Positions 28,192 through 37,389 of a stretch of DNA of 64,000 bases are shown here, piece by piece. The DNA lies in contig NZ_CP050700.1 of assembly GCF_010646885.2 (NCBI RefSeq), positions 5,021,001-5,085,000 on the forward strand, given 5' to 3'. Source of the DNA: Desulfopila sp. IMCC35008 (GTDB lineage Bacteria; Desulfobacterota; Desulfobulbia; Desulfobulbales; Desulfocapsaceae). Made by a program: the position numbers and the translations under genes. A model generated the notes under the pieces. It was not told where the DNA came from. It did not search any database and was given only the letters and a program-made list of their open reading frames with translations. Numbering within the stretch: the first letter of the stretch is position 1; each line of letters opens with the position of its first letter.

Positions 28192-29451
28192 CCCGGATGT
28201 TGCTGATTCGCGGTACTCCGTTTTAAGGGTGCAATAGAAGGTGACGAGCAGGAACAGCGCCGATACCCCAAAGAGTATCCTGTACGAATTTGCTCCCATG
28301 GGCGATAGCATATCCAGCATTTTGCCAAACAGCATGGGAAAGCCAAAGGCGATCGGTGCTGTCAGGATCGGGGCAAAGGCAAAATAGTCTGTTGCGTCCG
28401 ATTTCCCTGAAAATTTTTTCACAGACGGCGTATACACCATATTCCTGATCGCACGCACCATGCCCAGCAGATAGCTGATAAGAAAAAAACTCCATTGTCC
28501 CGGCACTGTTATCAACAGGATCAGAGCTGTACAGCTGATACACTTTGACAGCACAAATTTCTGTTTGAGCCGAAGCAGATCAAGTGTACCCAAAAGGATG
28601 TTCACCGTAATTGAACCCGAATATATACAGCCTACAAATATCCCCGCCGCCACCGCCTGATCTACACTATAGAATTCCGTTGCGTAATTGGCATAAAAAG
28701 AGAGAGCGGTGATGACAAGATAAAAGTCCAGATCCGCCGCCAGGAAAATAAGAAACGGTTTATTGGCAACGATGCTGGCAAGTGCCGTTCGCGTATGGTC
28801 TATAAATGAGCTGTAATCCGGTGCCGGGTCGCCCTTTTCGGAGAACTCTTTTGTTAAAAGAAAAAACAGTGCCCCGATTATAAAAACGGTGCCGGTACAA
28901 ATAAACACCCAGGCACAGGATTTGGTTGAAAATGCGTATTGTTCAACAACCTTAAGAATAAAAAAGGAAGAGATGATCTTGCCGATATTCTGGGAGAGCA
29001 TCATATAACCAAGGCCCGGAACCGTTCGTGTCTCCGAAAAAATCCTGGCTAAGAAATTAAGCCAGATCGGAATACCGAACCCCAAAGCCATGGAGAAAAG
29101 AGAGTAAAAGGCGAAAAAAAGCAGAAGAATATTATCTTCATCTGCAACCAGCATCACCCAACCAAGCAGAAAAATGGCGATTGCCGGCAGGAGATGAACG
29201 AGGAGCACCACCTTTTTCTTAAAGCGGATGTTCCTTGTCAGGTATGCCGCAAAAATTGGCAGACAGGATGAGCAAAACACAAAAAGTGCTGGGACAAGGC
29301 CGATAACAAACCCTGAAGCTCCCAGGTTTTTAAGAAACAACTGCAGAAAGGTCGATTCCAGAACGATTGGAAAACCAAGTCCCCAAAAAAATTCCACAGA
29401 AGCAACACTAAAGGCGTTCCGTGAAAAAAAGAGGTTTTTCTTTCTGTCCAT
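28186..29451 (-). CDS. MFS transporter in the thiamine operon
   Basis: A 421-residue protein with about 12 hydrophobic segments and a short MDRKKNLFFSRNAF cytoplasmic start. It resembles major-facilitator proteins but I cannot assign a subfamily. Its ATG overlaps the thiN stop (TGATG), making it the last gene of the operon behind the TPP riboswitch. That makes a role in moving thiamine or a precursor attractive, though not shown. Confidence 0.8.
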   Translation of the reverse strand: MDRKKNLFFSRNAFSVASVEFFWGLGFPIVLESTFLQLFLKNLGASGFVIGLVPALFVFCSSCLPIFAAYLTRNIRFKKKVVLLVHLLPAIAIFLLGWVMLVADEDNILLLFFAFYSLFSMALGFGIPIWLNFLARIFSETRTVPGLGYMMLSQNIGKIISSFFILKVVEQYAFSTKSCAWVFICTGTVFIIGALFFLLTKEFSEKGDPAPDYSSFIDHTRTALASIVANKPFLIFLAADLDFYLVITALSFYANYATEFYSVDQAVAAGIFVGCIYSGSITVNILLGTLDLLRLKQKFVLSKCISCTALILLITVPGQWSFFLISYLLGMVRAIRNMVYTPSVKKFSGKSDATDYFAFAPILTAPIAFGFPMLFGKMLDMLSPMGANSYRILFGVSALFLLVTFYCTLKTEYRESATSGL

Positions 29452-30107
29452 CAGGTTGGATTTTCCTCGCCCTGCTCGATACAGAGCAGAATGCCGGTTT
29501 GAAGTTCAATAGCCGCAAGAGTATTAATTATTCTATTACTTACCCCGCGGGTTGAACCAAACGGTAAGGTCTCATTAGCCAGGGGATATTCAAAACCTGA
29601 GAGGTTTATGCCAGTAACCTCTCCTTCAAGCGGCAACAAGGAGATGAGTTGCCCCGACCGATTGCAAATCTCGTGGCGGCCGGGATGCAAAATACGCATC
29701 ACGCATGTGGCCCCAACATGAAACACAGCAATTGCCGCATATTTTTTTTGGGCAGTGAGCAGGATATTGGCCAGACTCATATCCCAGCGACCACCGAGGC
29801 TGTTGATGAGATACATGGTCCCAGCCTCTTTTGCAAGGGCCAGGTTCATCGCCAATTCCAGGTCTGTCTCATTTTTCCTGGCTGGATAGCGATGAATATC
29901 TACTCCACAATCCTGATATTTGGCAAGCAGGTCCACAGGTACCGAGTCAAGATCCCCTATCAGATGATCGGGGATTAGAGAGAGCGACGCCGCACTTACC
30001 GCGCCACTATCAACACAGATAACAATATCGGCCTGTTCGCGGTAACCTAAAAAATCTGCAGGCAAATCGGCCGGTCCGCCAACAAAAAGAAGTGCAGTAA
30101 TTCCCAC
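29451..30107 (-). CDS. thiN: Thiamine pyrophosphokinase
   Basis: A 218-residue enzyme converting thiamine and ATP to thiamine diphosphate. Motifs are ICVDSGAVSAASLSLIPDHLIGDLDSV (nucleotide/Mg site), RYPARKNETDLELAMNLAL (conserved K-x-x-T-D) and LGGRWDMSLANILL, where the usual GxRxDH is GRWDM; the usual His of that motif is Met here. The C-terminal beta domain contains the thiamine-contacting GSTRGVSNRI. Placement next to thiBPQ supports the call. Confidence 0.9.
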   Translation of the reverse strand: MGITALLFVGGPADLPADFLGYREQADIVICVDSGAVSAASLSLIPDHLIGDLDSVPVDLLAKYQDCGVDIHRYPARKNETDLELAMNLALAKEAGTMYLINSLGGRWDMSLANILLTAQKKYAAIAVFHVGATCVMRILHPGRHEICNRSGQLISLLPLEGEVTGINLSGFEYPLANETLPFGSTRGVSNRIINTLAAIELQTGILLCIEQGEENPT

Positions 30108-30109
30108 GT

Positions 30110-31180
30110 CTATTCTCCGATTGTTGATACCAGTATAACAAGAGCTGAAGGATTCACATGAAGGGCGACCTTCTCCCCCTCCTGGGGTGGGACAGGGTCA
30201 ATTGGTAAATCAAAAACCAAGCGTGTCTCACCACGAACCACCGACAACCGATAACAGCTCCCCTGGAACTGTCGGGATGCAACCGTTCCGTTTATAGTCA
30301 GCTGCTCCTCTTCTCCGGTAACGGCAATACGTGCCCCTTCCGGTCTGATCAGCAGACGGCCGGGCCCGGGCTGGGATCGTAAAATTCCGGCAAGATTAAT
30401 CTCCAGGTCCCGGTTACGGAAAAAGGCATCTGCACTTATTTCTCCTGAAACGATATTTTTGAAGCCTAGAAAGGTTGCCACTGTTTCATTTGCGGGATGA
30501 CGATAGATCTCCTCGGGTGTGTCTACCTGCTCAAGACAGCCATCTTTTAAAATCGCCACTCGATCAGCAATCGCAAAGGCCTCCGCCTGGTCATGGGTGA
30601 CAAACACAGCGGTCACATCAAAACTTTTCAGGATGGTTCTTATCTCTACAGTCAAGCGATCACGAAGTTCACGATCAAGGGAGCCGAGTGGTTCGTCGAG
30701 TAACAGCAGCCGTGGTTTTGGGGCAAGGCTCCTGGCCAGTGCCACCCGTTGTCTCTCGCCGCCTGACAGTTCATCGACCATCCGGTGGCCCAGACTCCCT
30801 AAGCCTACCGTCGTGAGGATCCTGTTTACAATCTCGCTCTGCTCCCCCGCGTCTTTTTTCTGCATCTCCAGGCCAAACGCCACATTGGAGTAAACATCCT
30901 TATGCGGGAAGAGGGCGTACTCCTGGAACATCATACCAAAATTTCGTTTATGGGGAGGGACACCACGGAGATCCTGCCCGTCACAGCTGATCGTACCTGA
31001 GAACTCCGTTTCCAGCCCGGCCAGCAGACGAAGCAAGGTGGTTTTCCCCGAGCCTGAGGGCCCGAGGAGACAGAGTATTTCTCCCCGCGACAGGGAAAAT
31101 TCCACCTCACGTAGCAGCAGTTTCCCCTCATACCTGTTGGAGAGTTTTTTCACTTCGATCATGGGCTGTATAGGTTGCAT
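30110..31180 (-). CDS. thiQ: Thiamine ABC transporter ATPase
   Basis: A 356-residue ATPase with Walker A GPSGSGKT, Q-loop MMFQEYALFPHKDVYSNVAFGL, signature ELSGGERQR and Walker B LLLLDEPLGSLD, plus a C-terminal TOBE-like regulatory domain (about 240-355). It is longer than enterobacterial ThiQ and looks like the iron/putrescine-type ATPases; the thiamine role is assigned from the riboswitch, thiB and thiN. It lies 15 bp after the permease gene. Confidence 0.88.
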   Translation of the reverse strand: MQPIQPMIEVKKLSNRYEGKLLLREVEFSLSRGEILCLLGPSGSGKTTLLRLLAGLETEFSGTISCDGQDLRGVPPHKRNFGMMFQEYALFPHKDVYSNVAFGLEMQKKDAGEQSEIVNRILTTVGLGSLGHRMVDELSGGERQRVALARSLAPKPRLLLLDEPLGSLDRELRDRLTVEIRTILKSFDVTAVFVTHDQAEAFAIADRVAILKDGCLEQVDTPEEIYRHPANETVATFLGFKNIVSGEISADAFFRNRDLEINLAGILRSQPGPGRLLIRPEGARIAVTGEEEQLTINGTVASRQFQGSCYRLSVVRGETRLVFDLPIDPVPPQEGEKVALHVNPSALVILVSTIGE

Positions 31181-31195
31181 ACATTTCCTGCAGTT

Positions 31196-32869
31196 TTATG
31201 TTTCATTCCTGCCGCCTGCTGGTCGGTCAAACCGGCTAAGCAGCCAAAAGCCGAGACAGGAGACAAGCATGAGGAGACTACTCATGGCCATAGCCTGGCC
31301 GTAATTGAGTTCTCCCGGTTGTCCGAGAAAACGGAAGATGGCCACAGGCATGGTGGGTGTGTGAGGCCGAACCAGGAAAGCGGATGCCCCGAACTCGCCC
31401 ATACTGATGACAAAACCGAAGATGGCCCCGACCAGCAATGATTTCCTGACAAGAGCCAGATCAACCTGCCACCAGACCCGGGCCGGTGAAGCCCCGAGCA
31501 TGGCCGCAGCATCTCTTAACGACTGCGGGACCTGCCTGAGGGCGGGCAGGATACACCTCACAACAAACGGGAAGGCCACCAGGGCATGGGCCAGGGGAAC
31601 CAGCGCCAGGGAGTCCCGGAGGTTTAATGGTGGTTTGTTCAAGGTGATGATATAGCCAAAGCCTAGTGTTACGGCCGAGGTTGCCAGGGGCAACATAACG
31701 ACAGCATCCCAGAATGATTGCTTTTTCCCTGAGGCCAGGAAAATGGAAGCCGACATGCCAAGAACAACTGCCAGCATCATGGCCACCAGCCCAAAACCGA
31801 CACTGTTCATAACAGCCTGGATAGGTTCGACAAAAAAGACAGAACGTCGATCCTGATTAAAAAGAGCCGTATAATAGGCCAGCGTCAAGCCATCCCTGCC
31901 CGTAAAGGAACGGACGATCAAGGCGAAAAGCGGTGATACAAGCAGACAGACCATAAAGAGCAGGTTGCCACCGACAAAAAAACCGCGTACAGGAGAGTTG
32001 ATCGCGACCTCGTCCGTGCCACTGCTTTCACCAAAAAATGCCACTCCTGTCCGCCTGGAAAGACGGGCATGCACCAGCATCAGCAGGAAGTTGATGACAA
32101 TCTGGATAAGCGATAAAGCGGCAGCCATCGGCAGGTTAAAAAGCTGGACCGCCTGCCGGTAAATCTCAACCTCGATGGTTGCATAACCGGGACCGCCGAG
32201 AATAAGGATCACACCAAAACTGGTAAAGCAGAAGATAAAAACAAGAAGCGCCGCCGACCCGATTGCGGGCAACAGCAGCGGCAGGGTAATCTTGATGAAG
32301 ACGGTAAACGGAGAGGCCCCCAGCATAACCGCAGCACTGCGGATTCCGGGATTGATCCCGGCCCAGAAACTTCCGACAATTCGCAGGACCAGCGAGTAAT
32401 TATAAAACACGTGGGCCAGCAGAAAAAACCAGACACTCTGTTCCAGGCTGATCGGCGGATCAGATAACCCGAAGATGGCTGTCAGCCAGCCATTTATCAA
32501 TCCATTGCTCCCGAGGAGCGCCCTGAAAGCTGCCGCCACCACCACTGTCGGCAACACGAATGGCACCGTTAACATTGCCTGCAACAACCCTTTTGCCGGG
32601 AAACGGTAACGGGCAAACACATAACTCCCCGGCAGTGCAAGTGCGATGGTGAGAATGGTGGAGAGCGCCGCCTGCCAGGTAGTAAACCAGATGACACGCA
32701 GGTAATCCGCTGTGGCAAACAGCCGACCTGCACCCGGAAAAGAACTCCCGGAATCAGGAAAAAAACTAAACAGGATGATTTTTCCCAAAGGGTAAAAATA
32801 GAACACCCCCAGAAACAGCAGAGGCAGGGAAAACAGCAACCACCTATACCCTTTTTGCGATTGAGTCAC
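31196..32869 (-). CDS. thiP: Thiamine ABC transporter permease (two fused permease domains)
   Basis: A 557-residue inner-membrane protein with about 12 segments and two binding-protein-dependent permease domains. The two EAA-like loops are RSAAVMLGASPFTVFIKITLPLLLPA (about 180-205) and RDAAAMLGASPARVWWQVDLALV (about 460-483). The tandem layout is that of ThiP/FbpB-like permeases. The start codon appears to be GTG at 32869, with its RBS placed closer than usual, so the true start may be slightly different. Preceded by thiB. Confidence 0.88.
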   Translation of the reverse strand: MTQSQKGYRWLLFSLPLLFLGVFYFYPLGKIILFSFFPDSGSSFPGAGRLFATADYLRVIWFTTWQAALSTILTIALALPGSYVFARYRFPAKGLLQAMLTVPFVLPTVVVAAAFRALLGSNGLINGWLTAIFGLSDPPISLEQSVWFFLLAHVFYNYSLVLRIVGSFWAGINPGIRSAAVMLGASPFTVFIKITLPLLLPAIGSAALLVFIFCFTSFGVILILGGPGYATIEVEIYRQAVQLFNLPMAAALSLIQIVINFLLMLVHARLSRRTGVAFFGESSGTDEVAINSPVRGFFVGGNLLFMVCLLVSPLFALIVRSFTGRDGLTLAYYTALFNQDRRSVFFVEPIQAVMNSVGFGLVAMMLAVVLGMSASIFLASGKKQSFWDAVVMLPLATSAVTLGFGYIITLNKPPLNLRDSLALVPLAHALVAFPFVVRCILPALRQVPQSLRDAAAMLGASPARVWWQVDLALVRKSLLVGAIFGFVISMGEFGASAFLVRPHTPTMPVAIFRFLGQPGELNYGQAMAMSSLLMLVSCLGFWLLSRFDRPAGGRNET

Positions 32870-32891
32870 TCCTGTTCTCCCGAGACTGAAA

Positions 32892-33929
32892 TCAGCGAAG
32901 AACGGCTGAAGTCCAGGCCTCGATCCATTTCTCCCGGTTTACTTCGATCGCTTCCGGAGCGACCACAGCCGGCTGGTTTGCCACCACAGCATGCTGCTGA
33001 AAAACCTTTGGCAGCCTTGCCTCGGTATTTACCGGGAATACAAACATCTGCAGAGGGATATCTTCCTGAAAACGGGTACTGAGCATAAAGTCCACAAGCT
33101 TTTGGGCAAGCGCAACCTCCCTGGTTCCTTTAAGGATTCCCACAAATTCTATTTGCCTGAAAGCAGTGCCATCAGTAACCACGGCACCTGTTGGAGCCTC
33201 AGTGAGTGGCGTCTCTGAAAAATGAACCACGGCAGGGGGACTGGAGGCATAACTGACAACAAGAGGCCTGTCCCCATCGGAGGCGGCGGTGAAATGTCCG
33301 TAATAGGCGTCATTCCAGCCATTGGCCACAATCACTTCATTGGCCCGAAGCTTCTTCCAGAAGTCAAGATACCCCTCTTCACCGAACCGGCCAATGGTTG
33401 CAAGCAGGAAGGCAAGTCCCGGGGAGGAGGTTGCCGGATTTTCCACCACCAGTAACCCCTTGTACTCCGGCTTGACCAGATCGGCCAGGTCTGTCGGGGG
33501 GACCATCTTCTTTTCCGCAAACCAGGTCTTGTCATAGTTCAGGCAGACATCACCAAAATCCACAGGCAGAAGCCGATGCTCCTTATCGAGTTGCAGCACT
33601 TCGGGGATATGCTCCAGAACCGGGGAGGAGTATGGTATGAAAATATCACCAGTCAGGGCACGGGAGAGGAAGGTATTATCCACCCCGTAAAACACATCCG
33701 CCAGAGGATTCTCTTTCGAGAGTATCGCCTGGATCAGGGCCGCTCCCGCATCCCCTGATTTCAGGAACCGAACGGTGACGTTATTATCCTTTTCAAACTG
33801 CTCTATGACCTCCTTACTCACATTAAAGCTGTCGTGGGTCATGAGTGTCAGTGTTTTTGCCGCTACCAGTGTCGGCAGTGCTATCGCAACTGCCAGAAAG
33901 AGGCAGGCCCAGAATTGAATTTTTTTCAT
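32892..33929 (-). CDS. thiB: Thiamine ABC transporter substrate-binding protein
   Basis: A 345-residue periplasmic protein. The signal peptide ends LVAAK or TLVAA, then KTLTLMTHDSFNVSKEVIEQFEKDNNVTVRFLKSGDAGAALIQAILSKENPLADVFYGVDNTFLSRAL, which matches ThiB closely. The later VVENPATSSPGLAFLLATI segment is also typical. A strong RBS (GGAGG) precedes ATG 33929. First gene of the thiBPQ-thiN-MFS operon, with a TPP riboswitch 156 bp upstream. Confidence 0.93.
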   Translation of the reverse strand: MKKIQFWACLFLAVAIALPTLVAAKTLTLMTHDSFNVSKEVIEQFEKDNNVTVRFLKSGDAGAALIQAILSKENPLADVFYGVDNTFLSRALTGDIFIPYSSPVLEHIPEVLQLDKEHRLLPVDFGDVCLNYDKTWFAEKKMVPPTDLADLVKPEYKGLLVVENPATSSPGLAFLLATIGRFGEEGYLDFWKKLRANEVIVANGWNDAYYGHFTAASDGDRPLVVSYASSPPAVVHFSETPLTEAPTGAVVTDGTAFRQIEFVGILKGTREVALAQKLVDFMLSTRFQEDIPLQMFVFPVNTEARLPKVFQQHAVVANQPAVVAPEAIEVNREKWIEAWTSAVLR

Positions 33930-34040
33930 GAATTCCTCCGGTTAAAAAATGTCGTTGATACAAAACCTCCACACAGCAAGATAAACCGCGTGTCATGATT
34001 TCGTAAGAAAACGAGAATAATAAATGGGAAGCGCGCAAAC

Positions 34041-34070
34041 AAAAAAAGCCGCCTCCGGTGCGGAGACAGC
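34041..34070 (-). terminator. Riboswitch-controlled terminator
   Basis: GCTGTCTCC (34070-34062) pairs with GGAGGCGGC (34056-34048) around a GCACC loop, including two G-U pairs, and is followed by seven T (34047-34041). It lies 15 nt downstream of the TPP aptamer and upstream of thiB, the expected place for an expression platform that ends transcription. Confidence 0.9.
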
Positions 34071-34084
34071 ATGAAGAGTACACA

Positions 34085-34169
34085 GTTCCCTCCGCCGGCA
34101 TTACCCGGATCAGGTCAAGCGGTCGGGTTACCATTCCCCCCTCTCAGCCCGGCGAATTCCGGACTCCCG
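34085..34169 (-). promoter_or_regulatory. TPP riboswitch (THI element)
   Basis: On the minus strand the RNA contains the two diagnostic blocks of the thiamine pyrophosphate aptamer: GGGCTGAGAG (around 34150-34141), including the invariant CUGAGA, and ACCTGATCCGGGTAATGCCG followed by GCGGAGGGA (34115-34087). Between them is the variable P3 region. It should bind TPP and close the operon for thiamine uptake and phosphorylation when TPP is plentiful. Confidence 0.95.
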
Positions 34170-34184
34170 CATGTAATGGGAATT

Positions 34185-34213
34185 AGAATAGGTGATCCTG
34201 CTGTGATTTGCAA
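34185..34213 (-). promoter_or_regulatory. Sigma-70 promoter of the thiamine operon
   Basis: Minus strand: TTGCAA (34213-34208), exactly 17 bp, TATTCT (34190-34185). Transcription would start about 7 nt later, just before the TPP aptamer. Confidence 0.6.
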
Positions 34214-34432
34214 TGCGAATAAACGGGCAATACTTCTTTTTACGCATCACGGATGATATTAGTTGTTTACCAGGAAAACCGGGAGAACTACACGGAAAAA
34301 GCTATTGCCTTCTGCCCCCAACAAAGATACTGTTACACATTCAATATGATAACGGGACGTTAGTAAGGGCGCATCGTTCGATTTACCCTTGCATAATGTA
34401 CGCCTTCATCTTTATCAACTTGAGGAGTTGTC

Positions 34433-35662
34433 ATGGAAGCCAACTATAAAGTCACCTTTACCGGTCAATTGCAAGCCGACGCAGACCCTGCCAGGGCAGC
34501 TCGGAAAATGGCAGCCCTCACCAAGAGCCCGGTCGAAAAAATCAGCACTCTCCTGGCCTCTGGTAAACCAACAGTGATTGGGAAAGGACTGACTGAAAGT
34601 CAGGCGAGACAGTATTATAAAAAGCTGACCGATATCGGACTCACCATAAAAGTTACGAAGGTTGAATCCCAAAGGGCTCAGGAAGTACCGGCCCAGGCCC
34701 CCCCCCCGATCAGTTCCACCTCGCCTCACACTCCCCCAGCTATGGAGCAAACGCAGGAAAGCACACCTCCGACACCACCGAAGCAGGATGTCTCCCCTAA
34801 TCCATATGCTGCGCCCGCAGCAAACCTCTCTGCAAAACCCGAAGGAGCAACCGAGTTTTTAGCCGAGCCGAGAAAGGTGAGCGCCGGACAAGGATGGCAG
34901 TGGCTCATGGAAGGATTCCGACTGTTCATGGCTAAGCCTTTAACGTGGATTGGTATTTATTTTCTCTTCATGCTTATACTCATACCAACCGGTATCATCC
35001 CGATTATCGGTAGCCTTGCCAGTTCAGTCGTCGCTATAGTCTGTGGCGGAGGCATCATGATAGGGGCACACAGCCTGGCAGAGAACAAAGGATTACGAGC
35101 CGGTCACCTATTCAGCGGCTTTACCGAGAACCGGAACCAACTGCTGCTCCTTGGGTTATATTACCTGATCGGCATAATAACCATTAGCCTTATAGCCATT
35201 GTCCCCATAGCGGGCAGCCTGATTAGCGCAATTATGGGCAACCCTGACCCGACAGCTATTGAAAGTGCGTTCACCCAGAATATGCCCCTGTTCTTTATCG
35301 GAATGCTGGTCGCCATGCTCTTGACGTTTCCATTTATTATGGCTTTCTGGCTCGCACCCGGCCTGGTTGCTATCACCGGTGAAAATGCCTTTGCAGCCCT
35401 CAAGCTCAGCTTTCGGGCCTCTATACGAAACATCCTGCCCCAACTGGTTTATTTTCTCGGAATCCTGGTAGCCTGCATAGTTTTCGGTATTGTTTTCGGG
35501 ATCATAATGGGAATAATGGCCGCCTTTGCCGGTGAGGGAGGTTCAATTCTTTTCGCCTTCCTGCCATTCTTGCTGATGCTTCTGCTGGGTGCACCAGCCA
35601 TGATCATTTTACCACTATCGATCTATGCCACCTTTCGCGATCTTTTCTGTGTATCCAGCTAA
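34433..35662 (+). CDS. BPSS1780-family membrane protein
   Basis: A 409-residue protein. The first 75 residues form a small soluble alpha/beta domain (YKVTFTGQLQADADPARAARKMAALTK, ending KVTKVE), followed by a Pro/Gln-rich linker (about 80-130) and a C-terminal membrane domain with about six segments. Its gene opens the plus-strand envelope cluster; GAGGAG precedes ATG 34433. The N-terminal module resembles small domains fused to membrane proteins of this family. Function unknown; a periplasm/envelope homeostasis role is guessed from the neighbours. Confidence 0.75.
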   Translation: MEANYKVTFTGQLQADADPARAARKMAALTKSPVEKISTLLASGKPTVIGKGLTESQARQYYKKLTDIGLTIKVTKVESQRAQEVPAQAPPPISSTSPHTPPAMEQTQESTPPTPPKQDVSPNPYAAPAANLSAKPEGATEFLAEPRKVSAGQGWQWLMEGFRLFMAKPLTWIGIYFLFMLILIPTGIIPIIGSLASSVVAIVCGGGIMIGAHSLAENKGLRAGHLFSGFTENRNQLLLLGLYYLIGIITISLIAIVPIAGSLISAIMGNPDPTAIESAFTQNMPLFFIGMLVAMLLTFPFIMAFWLAPGLVAITGENAFAALKLSFRASIRNILPQLVYFLGILVACIVFGIVFGIIMGIMAAFAGEGGSILFAFLPFLLMLLLGAPAMIILPLSIYATFRDLFCVSS

Positions 35663-35723
35663 AACAGACATGGGTGCCACCAATCATTACCAGAAGAGAC
35701 AGGTATAGCGTTACCGGATTATA

Positions 35724-36428
35724 ATGGCGTTAAAACTCGATACAATAATCTATCACCAGTCTCCTGAAGGTGTTGAACTGAGCCTTTCTCCAGCCGGTCC
35801 TCTCTCACGTGGACTTGCCTGGCTGATTGACTTCGGCCTGAGAGTCGCACTCTATATCATTATCGGTATCTGCCTGAGTTGGGCGGGAGGCATCGGTTCA
35901 GGACTGACCCTGATCGGTGTCTTCCTGATAGAGTGGTTCTATCCGGTTCTTTTTGAAATCCGTTCCGGCTCAACACCTGGCAAGAAGGCGATCGGTCTGC
36001 AGGTCGTACACGACGACGGGACTCCGGTCACCTGGTCATCATCCCTTCTCCGGAACCTCATTCGCTCCGTCGACCTGTTGCCGTTTTTCAACATGGTCGG
36101 ACTGATCACCATGATTTTCAACAACCGATTCAAGCGACTCGGGGATCTTGCAGCGGGCACTGTCGTCATCTACAGGCAGAATCAATACCGGGAAAGCATC
36201 ATTCCTTCTTCTCCCCCACTGCCACCCCCAATCCCACTCAAACTCTGGCAACAACGGTTAATTCTAGATTTCTGCGAAAGATCCGAATCACTCTCAAAAG
36301 AGAGAAGTGCTGAACTTGCCACACTTCTGCCAACATTAACGGGCGAAAAAGTTCCTCAGGAAACACTCATACAATACGGTAACTGGTTTTTGAAAGGAAG
36401 GGGAAAGCGTGAATCAGACAAGGTTTGA
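35724..36428 (+). CDS. RDD-family membrane protein
   Basis: A 234-residue protein with three to four membrane segments. RDD hallmarks are SRGLAWLIDFGLRVALYI near the N-terminus, RSGSTPGKKAIGLQVVHDDG, and LIRSVDLLPFFNMVGLITMIFNNRFKRLGDLAAGTVV. The C-terminal 75 residues are soluble and helical. Overlaps the next gene by 20 bp. RDD proteins next to SpoIIM/DUF4129/MoxR/DUF58 genes are a recurring cluster; some RDD proteins are linked to osmotic or ion stress. Confidence 0.88.
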   Translation: MALKLDTIIYHQSPEGVELSLSPAGPLSRGLAWLIDFGLRVALYIIIGICLSWAGGIGSGLTLIGVFLIEWFYPVLFEIRSGSTPGKKAIGLQVVHDDGTPVTWSSSLLRNLIRSVDLLPFFNMVGLITMIFNNRFKRLGDLAAGTVVIYRQNQYRESIIPSSPPLPPPIPLKLWQQRLILDFCERSESLSKERSAELATLLPTLTGEKVPQETLIQYGNWFLKGRGKRESDKV

Positions 36429-37389
36429 ACAGCTCTATGAACAGCAATGGCTGGAATTCGGCGAACTGCTCGATACCCTGGAAAAAGGAAAACGAGAGAA
36501 AGCTGAGGCAGGAGGCTTCCCCTCACGCTATCGCCGAATCTGTAATCAGTACGGACTTGCCCGTGGCCGCCATTACAGCCCCGCTCTGGTCGACAGGCTG
36601 CACAGTCTTGTTTTAAGGGGACACCACCAGCTCTACAAAAGAAAAAGTTCATTTTTCTGGCATGGGCTGCTCTTTATTGCCAGGGAGTTCCCACGCACAA
36701 TCCGCGAAAATTACAAGCTCTTCTGGCTGGCCTTCCTGCTCTTTTATGGACCGGCAATCACGGTAGGTATAGCTGCCTACAACGACCCAGTTTTCATCTA
36801 TTCGGTCATGGACGAGGGGCAGGTCAACAATATGGAATCGATGTATGACCCTGATAACCGTAAAATGGGCCGGGATGCAAACCGGGATGCCGAGACGGAT
36901 TTTGCCATGTTCGGCTACTATATCATGAACAATATCTCCATTGGTTTCCGAACCTTTGCCGGCGGCATCCTTTTTGGTGTCGGTTCTGTCTTTTTCCTAC
37001 TTTTTAATGGAATCATGATCGGGGGAGTTGCAGGACATCTCTCCCACCCTCCTTACCTTTCAACATTCTGGCAGTTCGTCGCCGGACACGGGGCCTTTGA
37101 ACTGACAGCGATCGTCATTTGCGGGGCAGCAGGGCTTCTTCTGGGCCGCAGCCTGATAATGCCGGGCCGCCTCTCCAGGCTCGACTCATTGCGCTGTCAC
37201 GCTCCCATAGCTTTACAACTTGTGATCGGCGGGGCATTGATGCTGGTTTGCGCCGCTTTTATCGAGGCGTTCTGGTCCTCTTCCCGACTCGACCCGGCCT
37301 TCAAGTTTTCCGTGGCTGCTTTCAACTGGGTAGTTGTTATTGCCTATCTCCTCTTTGCCGGAAGAACGAGGAGTCATGGACATAAGTAA
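36409..37389 (+). CDS. SpoIIM (DUF95) family membrane protein
   Basis: A 326-residue protein with a soluble helical N-terminus (RYRRICNQYGLARGRHYSPALVDRLHSLVLRGHHQLY) and about six membrane segments; GFRTFAGGILFGVGSVFFLLFNGIMIGGVAGHL is the typical DUF95 core. GTG start behind AAGGGGAAA. In sporulating Firmicutes SpoIIM remodels peptidoglycan with SpoIID/SpoIIP; in non-sporulators like this one its role is unsettled. It overlaps both neighbours, so it is translated with them. Confidence 0.87.
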   Translation: MNQTRFEQLYEQQWLEFGELLDTLEKGKREKAEAGGFPSRYRRICNQYGLARGRHYSPALVDRLHSLVLRGHHQLYKRKSSFFWHGLLFIAREFPRTIRENYKLFWLAFLLFYGPAITVGIAAYNDPVFIYSVMDEGQVNNMESMYDPDNRKMGRDANRDAETDFAMFGYYIMNNISIGFRTFAGGILFGVGSVFFLLFNGIMIGGVAGHLSHPPYLSTFWQFVAGHGAFELTAIVICGAAGLLLGRSLIMPGRLSRLDSLRCHAPIALQLVIGGALMLVCAAFIEAFWSSSRLDPAFKFSVAAFNWVVVIAYLLFAGRTRSHGHK

